64,000 nt of DNA from Trinickia caryophylli. GTDB lineage: Bacteria > Pseudomonadota > Gammaproteobacteria > Burkholderiales > Burkholderiaceae. The position numbers and the translations under genes are program-made. The first letter of the stretch is position 1. Every line of letters begins with the position of its first letter. The notes below the pieces were generated by a model that saw nothing but the letters and a program-made list of their open reading frames with translations, was not told where the DNA came from and ran no database searches. Shown in pieces: positions 24,831 through 34,801 of the stretch. The stretch covers positions 1,054,001 through 1,118,000 of the forward strand of contig NZ_CP139971.1 in assembly GCF_034424545.1 (NCBI RefSeq), read 5' to 3'.

Positions 24831-26543
24831 ATGCAACCCTGGAGTCAGATCTATACACCGCTCGGCAGCCTGGCGTTGTCGTCGCTTGCGGCAGCCATAC
24901 CGATCGTCTTTTACTTCCTTGCGCTGGCCGTGTTCAGAATGAAAGGTCACGTCGCGTCGGCCGTCACGCTGCTGCTTTCGCTGGCCGTCGCGATCGTCGC
25001 GTATCGCATGCCTGCCGCTCAGGCGTTCGCCGCGGCAGGCTATGGTTTTGCGTACGGCATGTGGCCGATCGCGTGGATCATCGTCACGGCCGTCTTCCTT
25101 TACAAGATCGTCGTGAAAACGGGGCAGTTCGAAATCATTCGCGCCTCGGTGCTTTCGATCACCGATGACAAGCGGCTGCAGTTGCTGCTCATCGGCTTTT
25201 CGTTCGGCGCATTCCTCGAAGGCGCCGCAGGCTTCGGCGCGCCGGTGGCGATCACCGCGGCCCTGCTCGTCGGGCTCGGCTTCGAGCCGCTGCTCGCCGC
25301 CGGGCTCTGCCTGATCGCGAACACGGCGCCGGTCGCGTTCGGTGCGATGGGCATTCCGATCATCGTGGCCGGTCAAGTCACGGGGCTCGACGCGCTCCAC
25401 ATCGGCGCCATGGCGGGCCGCCAGCTGCCGCTGCTCTCGCTCGTGGTGCCGTTCTGGCTCGTCTTCATCATGGACGGCGTACGCGGCGTCAAGGAAACCT
25501 GGCCCGCGGCATTCGTGGCCGGCGGCAGCTTCGCCGTGACGCAGTACTTCACCTCGAACTACATCGGCCCGGAGCTGCCCGACATTACGTCTGCCCTCGT
25601 GAGCCTCGTTTGCCTGACCGTCTTTCTGAAAGTCTGGCACCCGCGCACGGCGGCCCGCACGGCATTTGGCGCGACCGGCGGCGGCACGGCCGCGTTGTCG
25701 GGCTTCGGCTCCGGTTCGGGCGACGCACCGCGTTTCGCGGCTGCGAGCCGTCAGGCATCGCCCTATTCGATGGCCGAAACAGCACGCGCCTGGGCACCGT
25801 TCGCCATTCTCACGGCGGTGGTCACCGTTTGGAGCCTGCCGGCGTTCAAGGCGTTGTTCGGTGCCAAGGGCGCACTGCATGCCACCGTGCTGCCGTTCGA
25901 GATTCCGGGCCTGCATCGGCTGGTCATGAAGACGGCGCCGATCGTCAGTGCGCCGAAAGCGTACGACGCGATCTTCAAACTCGATCTGCTCTCGGCGGTG
26001 GGCACGGCGATCCTGCTGACCGCGCTCGTCTCGGCCGTTCTGCTGCGCATGAAACCGCGCCAGCTCGTATCGACGTTCGTCGAGACCATCGTCGAACTGC
26101 GCCGCCCGATCGTGTCGATCGGTTTCGTGCTCGCCTTCGCCTTCGTCGCGAACTACTCGGGAATGTCGTCGACGCTCGCCCTGCTGCTCGCCGGCACGGG
26201 TGCCGCGTTCCCGTTCTTCTCGCCGCTGCTCGGCTGGCTCGGTGTGTTTCTCACGGGATCGGACACGTCGTCGAACGCGCTTTTCTGCTCCCTGCAGAGC
26301 ACGACCGCGCATCAGATCGGCGTACCCGATACGCTGCTCGTGGCCGCGAACACGACAGGCGGAGTAACGGGGAAGATGATCTCCCCGCAATCGATCGCCG
26401 TGGCTTGCGCGGCTACCGGGCTCGTCGGCAAGGAGAGTTCGCTCTTTCGATTCACCGTGAAGCACAGCATCCTCTTTGCCGCGGTAGTGGGCGTCATGAC
26501 GCTCGTGCAGGCGTATTGGCTCGTGGAGATGGTGCCGCGCTGA
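24831..26543 (+). CDS. lldP: L-lactate permease
   Basis: 570 residues, a LctP-family lactate:H+ symporter of the inner membrane with about 13 hydrophobic segments. Family stretches include '[20 protein letters not shown]' and '[18 protein letters not shown]', and near the end '[20 protein letters not shown]'. GGAGGAG stands 7 bases before the ATG. It follows lutB by 115 bases on the same strand, completing a lactate uptake and oxidation locus. The gap could allow a separate promoter. Confidence 0.95.
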   Translation: MQPWSQIYTPLGSLALSSLAAAIPIVFYFLALAVFRMKGHVASAVTLLLSLAVAIVAYRMPAAQAFAAAGYGFAYGMWPIAWIIVTAVFLYKIVVKTGQFEIIRASVLSITDDKRLQLLLIGFSFGAFLEGAAGFGAPVAITAALLVGLGFEPLLAAGLCLIANTAPVAFGAMGIPIIVAGQVTGLDALHIGAMAGRQLPLLSLVVPFWLVFIMDGVRGVKETWPAAFVAGGSFAVTQYFTSNYIGPELPDITSALVSLVCLTVFLKVWHPRTAARTAFGATGGGTAALSGFGSGSGDAPRFAAASRQASPYSMAETARAWAPFAILTAVVTVWSLPAFKALFGAKGALHATVLPFEIPGLHRLVMKTAPIVSAPKAYDAIFKLDLLSAVGTAILLTALVSAVLLRMKPRQLVSTFVETIVELRRPIVSIGFVLAFAFVANYSGMSSTLALLLAGTGAAFPFFSPLLGWLGVFLTGSDTSSNALFCSLQSTTAHQIGVPDTLLVAANTTGGVTGKMISPQSIAVACAATGLVGKESSLFRFTVKHSILFAAVVGVMTLVQAYWLVEMVPR

Positions 26544-26989
26544 GTGCTGGAGGCACGACGGCCTGCCGGGGAGGGCGGCGACAGGCCTTGCCCGGCTGAG
26601 GTGGCACCAATCTGGAAACGATGTACGAGGAGAAATCCCGCCGATCGCGCGATATCCGTAGCGGACGCGCTCATTTTTCCGCGCCGATGCCACGGAGATA
26701 ATCGACAGGGTTGTCCGCACCGAAAGAGTCGTCACCATTCGGAGCGCAGTGCCTGCTCGGAAGGCGGCACGCCGCTCCGTCTCAGCCGTTATGCGTTGTT
26801 CGGCATCGGCGAGTGCATGCCGATCGCGAACTCGCTATGCCATTTCGTCCTTGAATCGATAGCACGCTGGCCTTCGTGCAATCGCACCGTAAGTTAGTCC
26901 GAAATTCCAACATCCACCGCGCGCTCATACCCGCCGTCGATATTGTCACTGGTGCCCACCGCTGGGGGCAAATCGATACGGAGAACGAC
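26544..26989. other. Intergenic region after lldP
   Basis: About 450 bases. A GGCCTG...CAGGCC inverted repeat soon after the lldP stop may form part of its 3' end but has no T-run. Composition drops in GC towards 26800-26990, marking the left edge of an accessory stretch. No gene is supported here. Confidence 0.45.
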
Positions 26990-27425
26990 ATGAAGACGAG
27001 CGCAATCATTTGGTATTGGCTAGGCTTCAGCACGCTTTTTATCGGATCCGCGGCACGCGCGGAGAGTGCTACAGATATATCGCCGATTTGCACAACTGTC
27101 TGAGTCGAAGCAGCTGAAACGGACCCGCGATGTGGAGCTAGTGAAACTCAATCGCCGAGACGCACTTAAGCAATGTATAGCCAACTTCGGTGATTTAAAG
27201 GAACCTTGCACAGTCAGTGATGACCCGGATGCCGAACCCACGGCCTGCGACTGCGACGAATATCCTTTTGCCTCCACTCAGGACGGCGCTTCGCGGCGTT
27301 CGGACGCATCTGTAAAGAAAATAGACAGTAGTGACAACCGACGTACAGGTAGCCGGTTGGGACACTTTTATGCGGGACAACGTGTATTGGATGACGAAGG
27401 CTTCTATGTTTCCATAGACGAATAG
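26990..27425 (+). pseudogene. Small secreted protein gene, probably frameshifted
   Basis: A clear start (ACGGAG 6 bases before ATG 26990) opens a 37-residue frame that begins with a good signal peptide ('LGFSTLFIGSAARAES') and stops at 27103. The next forward frame, open from 27066 to 27425, continues with a soluble, Cys-containing 119-residue stretch that has no start signal of its own ('QLSESKQLKRTRDVELVKLN'). One base gained or lost around 27085-27100 would join them into a secreted protein of about 140 residues. I do not recognise the family. GC is lower than around it. A sequencing error is the alternative. Confidence 0.5.
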
Positions 27426-27492
27426 ACGACCTTGGGCTGCAAGATAATGCAAAATCCAGCGCACCATTTCCACGCTCATTCCGCACGCTCAC

Positions 27493-28875
27493 ATGACACC
27501 TCATACAGGAATTCCCTCGTGGCTCGGTAGTGCATACAGAGTATGCAAACTGAGCGTGCCGGGTGCAGCCCGCTCAGAAGAGATCTCCGTCGATCACGCC
27601 TGCATGCGTGTTGCGGCCGAGCCCATCGTCGCACCCGAGAACGTGCCGAGGGTGCCATATTCGGAGTCACGAGGGCTGGCGTTGCGGTCGGAGCAAACAG
27701 CTGGTGCGTCGCCGGAAACACCCGTGCGCTTCGACATCAAGGTCGACGTCGAAGCGTTGCTCAAGTTCGGCGCGAACCAACCGTTGCGACCGTTGGATCC
27801 CGGGTGGGCCGAATACTTGCCCTGCGCCGGCTTGCCGCTGCCGGGGAAAGCCGACGCAATCGTCCCTCATCCCCGCCGTTACGACGAAGGCCCGGCACTT
27901 GACTCGCTCGTCTTGACCGCTTCCATTCCGTCCGGAGAAGGCGCGCTGATGCCCGGCCAGGATTATGAGGCCGGCACAACCCTTGTTCGCACCGGCGAGC
28001 GCATCACGCCCGAGGCGCAAGCCATTTTAATCGCCGCAGGTATCCGCACACTGCGCGTAGTGAAACGTCCACGCATTATCGTAGCTGTCGCCAGCTGCGA
28101 CTTGCTACCAATCGACCATGCGAGGGAAGCCTGGCAACGCCCGGATTCCAACGGCCCATACATCAGATCTCTATTGCAAAGATGGGGCTATGAAGTGCCA
28201 GCGGTCGAATATCTGCCATTGGTCAACTCGTGGCTACCTGAGCCTGTCTCCCACAGCACATTCAGGCAGTATGTCCAAGAACTGAAGCGCCTCGTGGCAA
28301 GCTACGACCTGATCATCGGGACCGGTATGCCTGAGCGCAGCATCGGCGGCGTCAGCGGCCTCGCGTCATGCCCTGGATTCCTAAGCCCTATCCCCGTACA
28401 GGTTGCACAACGGCCCGGAGGTCTTTTCAGCTTTGGTCGCAGCCAGGACCGCTCCCCACCGCGATCCGAACTGAGAAAACACTACCGTGCCGACGGTTCG
28501 GCAGCAGCTCTGCAACGAATCCTTTACGAAGATCAAGCAGTCCTCGTCAATCTTCCCGGATTCACCAGCAATGTGGGCGTCCTGATGCACATGTTTGTTC
28601 GCCGCATCGTCGACGAGTTGGAGCATGTATCGCATCCTCGACCCTATTGGCGGACCGGAAAACTCAGCCACGAAATCGGCCGTGATGCGAACACGCATCG
28701 AGTGCTCTGGGGCAACGCGATCGTCACCTCCGGCGGCCAGATCACCCTATGCGCGCCATACCCGCAGCCCGTCGAGGGGCTCGCCGCGCTTGCGAAAGCC
28801 AATGCCCTCATTGCGGCGCCATCCGGCCAAGGACCGTTGTGCGCTGGAACGCCCGTCCATTACCTGTCGCTTTGA
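27493..28875 (+). CDS. Degenerate MoeA-like protein (molybdopterin molybdotransferase fold)
   Basis: 460 residues. The MoeA order is recognisable: 'RVAAEPIVAPENVPRVPYSE' (34-60), 'GTTLVRTGERITPEAQAIL' (161-179), 'RPRIIVAVASCDLL' where MoeA has TGDEL, 'DSNGPYIRSLLQRWGYE' (219-233), 'RPGGLFSFGR' for KPGKPLAFG, and 'LVNLPGFTSNVG' for LPGNPVS. Key MoeA residues are missing: the DGYA motif is replaced by 'SRGLALR', and the SGG(V/I)S...D loop by 'GTGMPERSIGG'. Normal molybdate insertion therefore looks unlikely and another function is possible. No molybdenum genes or molybdoenzymes are adjacent, no ribosome site is evident, and the composition suggests transfer. Confidence 0.65.
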   Translation: MTPHTGIPSWLGSAYRVCKLSVPGAARSEEISVDHACMRVAAEPIVAPENVPRVPYSESRGLALRSEQTAGASPETPVRFDIKVDVEALLKFGANQPLRPLDPGWAEYLPCAGLPLPGKADAIVPHPRRYDEGPALDSLVLTASIPSGEGALMPGQDYEAGTTLVRTGERITPEAQAILIAAGIRTLRVVKRPRIIVAVASCDLLPIDHAREAWQRPDSNGPYIRSLLQRWGYEVPAVEYLPLVNSWLPEPVSHSTFRQYVQELKRLVASYDLIIGTGMPERSIGGVSGLASCPGFLSPIPVQVAQRPGGLFSFGRSQDRSPPRSELRKHYRADGSAAALQRILYEDQAVLVNLPGFTSNVGVLMHMFVRRIVDELEHVSHPRPYWRTGKLSHEIGRDANTHRVLWGNAIVTSGGQITLCAPYPQPVEGLAALAKANALIAAPSGQGPLCAGTPVHYLSL

Positions 28876-29019
28876 CGTACCCGGGATGCACTCGTCCGCC
28901 GCCTGCGCGAGCAACTGCGATCTGCGGCGCTCGGCTTGCTTTACCCCGACCGTCGCTGCAATCTCACGGCGCATCTGCTTTAATAAGCGCCTTCCGAGGC
29001 AAGCACAGAGCGAGAAAGG

Positions 29020-29496
29020 ATGGATAACCGCACCGATACCGGCTTCTTCAGACTGCTTACGGACAGCTACCGCCGCCTGCTCGGCACTTCGCTGATCCCG
29101 CCCGACATCGCGCAGTGCGCGAACGAACAAGAGGAACAGGAAGCCGCGCACTGGCTCTACGAGTCAGCGCCATTCGTTCTTCTCGCGCACAACACGGCGG
29201 CCGATCCGATCTTCGTTTACGGAAATCTCGCCGCGCAACGCCAGTTCGGCTACGACTGGGACGAGTTGACCCGCCTCCCATCGCGCCTTTCCGCCGATAC
29301 GCCCGATCAGGACGAGCGCCGCGCATTCATCGAAAGTGTGACGAGCAAGGGCTACGCAACCGGCTATCGCGGCGTACGCATCGCCAAGTCGGGGAAGAAA
29401 TTCTGGATCGAAAATGCGACGCTCTGGCAATTGACCGACGACAACGGCCACCTGCGCGGCCTCGCTGCCATGGTGCCGACCGTCGTCGACCTCTGA
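29020..29496 (+). CDS. MEKHLA-domain (PAS-like) protein
   Basis: 158 residues. 'HWLYESAPFVLLAHNTAADP' and 'IFVYGNLAAQRQFGYDWDEL' followed by 'LPSRLSADTPDQDERRAFIE' match the MEKHLA domain, a PAS-related sensory fold known from plant HD-ZIP III proteins and stand-alone bacterial proteins. No output domain is attached, so it probably acts with a partner. AAGG lies directly against the ATG, a poor spacing. It follows the MoeA-like gene by 144 bases on the same strand. Confidence 0.75.
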   Translation: MDNRTDTGFFRLLTDSYRRLLGTSLIPPDIAQCANEQEEQEAAHWLYESAPFVLLAHNTAADPIFVYGNLAAQRQFGYDWDELTRLPSRLSADTPDQDERRAFIESVTSKGYATGYRGVRIAKSGKKFWIENATLWQLTDDNGHLRGLAAMVPTVVDL

Positions 29497-29590
29497 GCGG
29501 CCGGGACACGAGCACAGCGGCGCCGGTGCCGCGGCATCCGGGCCGCGGCGTTCGGATGGCCTCGGGCACACATCGCGTTTCCCGGAAAAG

Positions 29591-30706
29591 CTACGAAGCA
29601 AACTCCTCGGCCGGCCGATACGGCAACCCGAGCGCCCGCGCCACGGCCTTGTGCGTCACATGCCCTTGGCAAACGTTCAAGCCCGCCCGCAAGTGCGCAT
29701 TCTCGGCCAACGCCCGCTTCCATCCTTTATCGGCCAGCGCGACGGCATGGTCGATCGTCGCGTTGTTGAGCGCGAACGTCGACGTTTTCGCCACGGCCCC
29801 AGGCATGTTGGCCACGCAGTAATGCACGACGCCGTCCACGACGAAGGTCGGCTGCGCATGCGTCGTCGCATGCGAAGTCTCGAAGCATCCGCCCTGGTCG
29901 ATCGCGACATCGACGACGACCGCACCCTTTCGCATCTGCGAGATCATCGCGCGCGTGACGAGCCTCGGCGCGGCCGCACCCGGAATCAATACGGCACCGA
30001 TTACGGCATCGGCATCCGCCACCGAGGTTTCGATCGTGTGCGCGTTGGAATGCAACGTGGCGATGCGGTTGCCGAATACGAGATCGAGGTGGCGCAAGCG
30101 GTCGACGTCGCGATCGATCACGGTCACCCGCGCTCCTGCGCCGACGGCCATCTGCAGCGCATTCGTGCCCACCACGCCCCCGCCCAGAATCACGACGTGC
30201 GCAGGGGCCACGCCCGGCACGCCCGCGAGCAGGAGCCCCATGCCGCCACGTGGCAGTTCGAGATGCGCGGCGGCCACCTGGATCGACATGCGGCCGGCCA
30301 CCTCGCTCATCGGTGCGAGCAGCGGCAGGCCGCCGCCCACACCCGTGATCGTCTCGTAGGCAATGCAGACGGCGCCCGAGTCGATCAGCCCGGCGGCCTG
30401 TTCAGGGTCGGGCGCGAGGTGCAAATAGGTATAAAGAATCTGGCCGGGCCGCAGCATCGCCCGCTCGACCGCCTGCGGCTCCTTCACCTTCACGATCATC
30501 TCGGCCCGCGCGAATATTTCCGTTGCACTGCCGCATATCGTCGCGCCGGACGCCTTGTAAGCCTCGTCGGGCAGGCCGATGGCGGCACCCGCTGCCGCCT
30601 CGACCAGTACCTCGTGACCGCGGCTCGTCAGCTCGCGGACGCTCGCCGGCGTGAGGCCGACGCGAAACTCCTGGTTCTTGATCTCTTTGGGAACGCCGAT
30701 CAGCAT
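29591..30706 (-). CDS. ald: Alanine dehydrogenase
   Basis: 371 residues, the normal length. Interconverts L-alanine and pyruvate + NH3 with NAD. The start '[20 protein letters not shown]', the 'MIVKVKEPQ' substrate lysine, 'YTYLHLAPD' histidine, and the NAD-binding '[21 protein letters not shown]' Rossmann stretch are all present. GGAGG stands 6 bases before ATG 30706; an upstream ATG at 30748 is rejected for lack of a ribosome site. The pyruvate produced links to the lactate genes, though the units are separate. Confidence 0.95.
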   Translation of the reverse strand: MLIGVPKEIKNQEFRVGLTPASVRELTSRGHEVLVEAAAGAAIGLPDEAYKASGATICGSATEIFARAEMIVKVKEPQAVERAMLRPGQILYTYLHLAPDPEQAAGLIDSGAVCIAYETITGVGGGLPLLAPMSEVAGRMSIQVAAAHLELPRGGMGLLLAGVPGVAPAHVVILGGGVVGTNALQMAVGAGARVTVIDRDVDRLRHLDLVFGNRIATLHSNAHTIETSVADADAVIGAVLIPGAAAPRLVTRAMISQMRKGAVVVDVAIDQGGCFETSHATTHAQPTFVVDGVVHYCVANMPGAVAKTSTFALNNATIDHAVALADKGWKRALAENAHLRAGLNVCQGHVTHKAVARALGLPYRPAEEFAS

Positions 30707-30904
30707 GGTGGACCTCCGAAAGACGCATCGCACAATCGCACATCGCACTATTGTCGAATCCGGATGAAGCCCCTTCGATGACTTGCATCAAGCCGCTCCC
30801 ATCCTCTCACGAGCAGCGCAAACATGCATCCACGTCCGCAAGAAAGGGGGTCTCGCCATCCGGCGAAGCGTCATGCGCCGGACAATGCCCTCCGGCGGCC
30901 CACC

Positions 30905-31699
30905 TTATTTGCCGTACATGTCGAAGTCGAAGTATTTCCGTTCGATGCGCTTATAGGTGCCGTCGCGCAGTATTTGCGCGATGGCGCCATTGAGCGCCGT
31001 CAGCAGATCGCGATCGCTCTTGCGCACGCCAGCCGCATCGCCATCGCCCATGATGACGGGATCATAAAGCGCGTCGCCCGTAAACGAGAACGGTTGGCCG
31101 CGCGGCGTTTCGAGGAAGCCGATCTTCCCCTGCACCGCGTCCATCAGCACGCCATCGACGCGCCCATTCGCGAGATCGGCATAGGCCTGATCGTAGTTCT
31201 GATATGACACGACCTGCACATTGGCGGGAGCCCACTTGGTGCGCGCATACGTTTCCTGCACGGTGCCCTGCTCCACGGCGACCTTCCTGCCCGCCAGGCT
31301 CGCACTCTCGGGCTTCAGGCCCGAATCCCTGCGCACGATCAGCTTCGTTTGATTGCGATAAAGCCGATCCGAGAAGTCGATCTGCTCGCGCCGCTTCGCC
31401 GTTGCCGCCATCGACGAAAGAATCACGTCGAACTTGCGCGCCTTGAGCCCGGGAATCAGGCCATCGAAGCTCGTCTGAACCCACTCGCATTTCGCGTTCA
31501 GCTTTGCACAAAGCGCATTGCCGAGATCGATGTCGAAACCAACGAGGGAGCCATCCTTCGCAACCGATTCGAACGGCGGATATGTCGGATCGACGCCAAT
31601 GCGGATCGTCGTCCAGTCTTTTGCTGACGCGCATTGCGCAACGACCGACGACAGCAGAAATACGAGGGCCGATGCGCCGGCTTTGAAGCGAGCTTTCAT
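30905..31699 (-). CDS. Periplasmic amino-acid-type binding protein (ABC family 3)
   Basis: 264 residues with a cleavable signal peptide (cleavage near 'AQCASA-KDW'). The family-3 solute-binding pattern is clear: 'IRIGVDPTYPPFESVAKDG', 'LVGFDIDLGNALCAKL' and 'SFDGLIPGLKARKFDVILSS'. This is the lysine/arginine/ornithine/opine-binding group. GGAG precedes the ATG. It is the last gene of the flavin dehydrogenase operon; no permease or ATPase genes are nearby, so it must share a transporter. The substrate probably feeds the upstream dehydrogenase. Confidence 0.88.
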   Translation of the reverse strand: MKARFKAGASALVFLLSSVVAQCASAKDWTTIRIGVDPTYPPFESVAKDGSLVGFDIDLGNALCAKLNAKCEWVQTSFDGLIPGLKARKFDVILSSMAATAKRREQIDFSDRLYRNQTKLIVRRDSGLKPESASLAGRKVAVEQGTVQETYARTKWAPANVQVVSYQNYDQAYADLANGRVDGVLMDAVQGKIGFLETPRGQPFSFTGDALYDPVIMGDGDAAGVRKSDRDLLTALNGAIAQILRDGTYKRIERKYFDFDMYGK

Positions 31700-31797
31700 A
31701 GTTCACGACTCCGGTAGGCAGACAAACGAAGACCCCGGGGCGGCAACACGATTCGACTCCGTTCGATTCGATTCGAGGCGCCCGCCGCGGGGCCGAC

Positions 31798-33246
31798 TCA
31801 GCTTGGAAAATCCGCGCGCACTCCGCCGCCCTCCTCGGGCACGGCCGCCGCGATCTGCTCGATCGTGACCGGCTTGATAGGCGGGCGTATGCGGTAATAC
31901 CCGATCTCCGACACCGGGCGCCCGGCGGCCTCGGCCAGCAGTTCGCCCACCGTGATGCCGCACCAGCGACCCTGGCAAGGCCCCATGCCGCAGCGCGAGA
32001 ACGCCTTGGCCTGATTGGGACCGGTGCAGCCCAACGCGCCGAGCCTGCGGATTTCGCCGGCCGTCACCTCCTCGCAACGGCAAACGACGACATCGTCGGC
32101 GGGCACGCGCAAGGACCGCTCCGGCGTGTATAGCGCGTCGAGCAACGGGCGAGCCGCGAGATGGCGCGTGCGTTGCCGGCGCGCCGCACCGCTTTCGCGC
32201 TCGCGAGCAGCCGCATCGATATGACCCAGCAGATAGACAACGTCGAGAGCCGCGATCTCACCCGCGCATCGCGCGGCCTGCGCGCCGCCAATACCCGCGC
32301 CATCGCCGGCAATCCACACCCGGGCAACGCTGGTACGCCCCCACGCGTCGGCCTCGGTATGCCAGCAGGCCTGGGCACGGTCCCAACGATGCCTGCAGCC
32401 GAGCGCGCGCGCCAGATTGGTCCCCGGCACCACGCCTTGATGCAGCAACACGAGGCTCGCGGGTACTTCCTGCTGCCGCGCGCCAGCGCGAAAGCGTACC
32501 GCATGCGCGGCCGTCTCGCCCGCGATTTCGACATCTCGCACGCCGCGATGGATCTCGATCCCGGAGCGGCGCACCTTGGCCATCATGCGCAGGCCCTTCG
32601 TCAGCGTATCCGCCGCCAGCAATGCACGGGGCAGATGCGGCAGCGCGCGGCGCCATGCTCTCCCCGGCGTCGTGTCGAGCAGTGCACGCACCGTTCTACC
32701 CGCATCGATCAACTGCGACGCGTACAGCCACAGCAAAGGGCCGCTGCCGACGAGCACGGTGTCTTCGCCGGGAACGAGCCCGGCCGATTTCATCAACGTT
32801 TGCGCCGCGCCCACGCCCATGACGCCGGGCAGCGTCCAGCCACGCACCGGCCACGGCCGCTCCTGTGCACCCGTGGCGAGCAGCATCGCGCGCGCCGTTA
32901 CTTGCGCGGGACACGGGTCGCTACCCGCCTCGCCGGCGCCATTGGGAGCGAGCCACGCCGTGATCTCGGGCGCCGTCTGCACTTGCCAGACGAGCGTGGC
33001 GGCGAGGTACCGCGCACCGCATGACAAGAAACGCGCGACGAGGCCGCCGCCTTCGAGATAGTCCGTGCCGAGCACATTGGGATCGACGAGCGGCGAGCGA
33101 CCGGCGCGCCGATATATCTGCCCGCCCGGCATGGCACCTTCGTCCGCGACGATAACCGAAAGCCCCTTGGCGCGCGCCGCGATAGCCGCCGCCATGCCCG
33201 CCGGCCCGGCTCCGACAATGAAGAGGTCGCAATGCAGTTCGCTCAT
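31798..33246 (-). CDS. FAD oxidoreductase with C-terminal BFD-like 2Fe-2S domain (HcnB/OoxA/LhpC-like subunit)
   Basis: 482 residues. An N-terminal dinucleotide fold ('DLFIVGAGPAGMAAAIAARA', 'PGGQIYRR') precedes a second nucleotide-binding half ('LLATGAQERPWPVRGWTLPG') and a C-terminal cysteine cluster ('VVCRCEEVTAGEIRRLGALG', then 'SRCGMGPCQGRWCG') typical of BFD-like [2Fe-2S] domains. This is one subunit of three-part dehydrogenases acting on D-hydroxyproline, opines, sarcosine or, in HcnABC, glycine. ATG 33246 overlaps the stop of the small 2Fe-2S subunit by 4 bases. Confidence 0.88.
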   Translation of the reverse strand: MSELHCDLFIVGAGPAGMAAAIAARAKGLSVIVADEGAMPGGQIYRRAGRSPLVDPNVLGTDYLEGGGLVARFLSCGARYLAATLVWQVQTAPEITAWLAPNGAGEAGSDPCPAQVTARAMLLATGAQERPWPVRGWTLPGVMGVGAAQTLMKSAGLVPGEDTVLVGSGPLLWLYASQLIDAGRTVRALLDTTPGRAWRRALPHLPRALLAADTLTKGLRMMAKVRRSGIEIHRGVRDVEIAGETAAHAVRFRAGARQQEVPASLVLLHQGVVPGTNLARALGCRHRWDRAQACWHTEADAWGRTSVARVWIAGDGAGIGGAQAARCAGEIAALDVVYLLGHIDAAARERESGAARRQRTRHLAARPLLDALYTPERSLRVPADDVVVCRCEEVTAGEIRRLGALGCTGPNQAKAFSRCGMGPCQGRWCGITVGELLAEAAGRPVSEIGYYRIRPPIKPVTIEQIAAAVPEEGGGVRADFPS

Positions 33247-33536
33247 TCGATGCTCGCCTTGCCGTGCATCGCGCGCACCTTCATCCCATCCCTTACACGC
33301 TCGATACACGCCTGTACGTTGGGCCGGCCATCGACTTCCACGAGGCACTCGAAGCAGACGCCCATCATGCAGAAGGGCCCACGGGGTGCACCGCCGACAG
33401 CGGAGCGGCGGCACGCGACACGCCCCGCGTCGAGGAGCGCAGCCGCCACTGTGAAATCGGCCGGCACGCGGCGTGTTTGCCCATCTATATCGATCGAGAC
33501 GGTCTGAGCGGGAACGAGCGAAAGGCGTTCAAACAT
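33243..33536 (-). CDS. Small 2Fe-2S ferredoxin-type subunit (HcnA-like)
   Basis: 97 residues. 'SIDIDGQTRRVPADFTVAAA' is the beta-grasp start, and 'FCMMGVCFECLVEVDGRPNV' with a later 'QACIERV' gives the Cys pattern of plant-type [2Fe-2S] subunits found in HcnA and the small subunit of hydroxyproline/opine dehydrogenases. It overlaps both neighbours by a few bases (start inside the upstream FAD subunit, stop over the downstream start), so stoichiometric translation of the three subunits is likely. Confidence 0.88.
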   Translation of the reverse strand: MFERLSLVPAQTVSIDIDGQTRRVPADFTVAAALLDAGRVACRRSAVGGAPRGPFCMMGVCFECLVEVDGRPNVQACIERVRDGMKVRAMHGKASIE

Positions 33537-34653
33537 GTTCGGTGACAGTGGAAAGATTGAACCGGCCGGTTTCGAAGGCCTCCTGCCCCACCGGGCGCAC
33601 ACCGCCTGCAATCCACGGCGCCAGTTCGTCCGCATGGGCCGCGGCGAGCGTCACGCCGCTGTGGCAGATGGCAATGAATGCACCGGGGCAGCTCCGCGAT
33701 TCCTCGTAGACGGGCAACCCGTCCGGCGTCATGATGCGCAGCGCACCCCAGGCCCGGACAATGCGCGCGTGGGCCAGCAACGGAAAGGCCGTCTGCGCGC
33801 GGCGCGCGATATCGGCCATCACATTCGTCGTCGTGCCGTCGTCGAAACCGGTGTTTTCCGCCGAATCCCCGAGCAGCACCGATCCTTCCCGCGTTTGCCG
33901 AACCACGAGCGTCGGATAGGCGAGAAACGGCGCCAGCCGCTCCGTCACCATGATCTGCCCGCGCAGCGGCGAAATCGGCGCCTGCAGGCCCACCATCGGA
34001 GCCAGCGCCGCATTGCCGAGCCCAGCCGCAAGTACGACGCGCCCCGCTTCGAGCACGCCGTGCGGAGTCGTGACCGTGAAGCGGCTCGCGTGCGGGGTGA
34101 TCCGCTTCACCTCGTGCCGCGGCAGATAGATGCCGCCGCGTGCCTGGAACGCCTGTTGCAGCGCGCGCAGCGCGTAGAGCGGGCTCGCGTGCCCATCGTG
34201 GCGGGAGTAGAGCGCGCCGGCCAGATCGCCCGAGGCGCCAGGAATGCGCCGTCGCAGTTCGGTCGCGTCGAGCACTTCATAATCGAACCCCGCGTCGCGC
34301 ACCCGTATCGACTCGAGCAACCTGCTCCCGGCTTCGAGCTCGGCGGCCGTTTCGCACAGCTCGAAGCCGCCGGGCCGCTCGAAACAAGGATCGATGCCCG
34401 TCTCCCGCGCGAGCTGCGCGGCGAAAGCGCTCCAGCGCTCCGACGAGCGCAGCGACCATCGCGCGTAAGGCAGGCAGCAGCTGCCCTTGCCTTGAACCCA
34501 GACAAGGCCGAAGTTGCCGCGCGCGGCGCGCAGCGCCGTATCGTCGCCGTCGCAGACGGCCACGCGCTGCCCCAGCCGCACCAAGCCCCAGGCGATCGCC
34601 ATTCCTACGAGGCCGCCGCCGGCCACGATCGCGTCGAATGCGCGCGCGGTCAT
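33529..34653 (-). CDS. DAO-family FAD oxidoreductase (HcnC/OoxB/sarcosine-oxidase-beta-like catalytic subunit)
   Basis: 374 residues. 'FDAIVAGGGLVGMAIAWGLV' is the FAD-binding start, 'GNFGLVWVQGKGSCC' and 'YSRHDGHASPLYALRALQQA' follow, and 'RAWGALRIMTPDGLPVYEE' near the end is the second FAD contact of D-amino-acid-oxidase-like proteins. It should oxidise the C-N bond of an imino/amino acid substrate. ATG 34653 follows GGAG. It is first in the operon (then small 2Fe-2S, BFD-FAD subunit, binding protein), divergent from a LysR gene. Confidence 0.88.
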   Translation of the reverse strand: MTARAFDAIVAGGGLVGMAIAWGLVRLGQRVAVCDGDDTALRAARGNFGLVWVQGKGSCCLPYARWSLRSSERWSAFAAQLARETGIDPCFERPGGFELCETAAELEAGSRLLESIRVRDAGFDYEVLDATELRRRIPGASGDLAGALYSRHDGHASPLYALRALQQAFQARGGIYLPRHEVKRITPHASRFTVTTPHGVLEAGRVVLAAGLGNAALAPMVGLQAPISPLRGQIMVTERLAPFLAYPTLVVRQTREGSVLLGDSAENTGFDDGTTTNVMADIARRAQTAFPLLAHARIVRAWGALRIMTPDGLPVYEESRSCPGAFIAICHSGVTLAAAHADELAPWIAGGVRPVGQEAFETGRFNLSTVTEHV

Positions 34654-34801
34654 CGCAGCACTCCGCACCGATGTGTCGATGCCAGGTTGTTATTCGTTGC
34701 TTTCACCGATAAAAAGGCTTGATTTAGCACACCTTGAAAGCTTCGGGCTGGCAGAATAACGCGTCAAATGCCATTTTTTGCAGGCACCATACGCAAATGT
34801 T

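Noticed and set aside
31751..31777. TTCGA repeats between the binding-protein and BFD-FAD genes
   Set aside because: Only three contiguous units, too short to argue for slippage or function.
31798..34653. Hydrogen cyanide synthase hcnABC
   Set aside because: Subunit types match, but the gene order differs from hcnABC and a binding protein and opine-type LysR regulator are attached; amino-acid/opine dehydrogenase is better supported.
34688..34759. GTTATTC...GAATAAC inverted repeat between the LysR gene and its divergent operon
   Set aside because: Arms are about 58 bases apart, too far for a LysR site; noted only as part of the regulatory gap.
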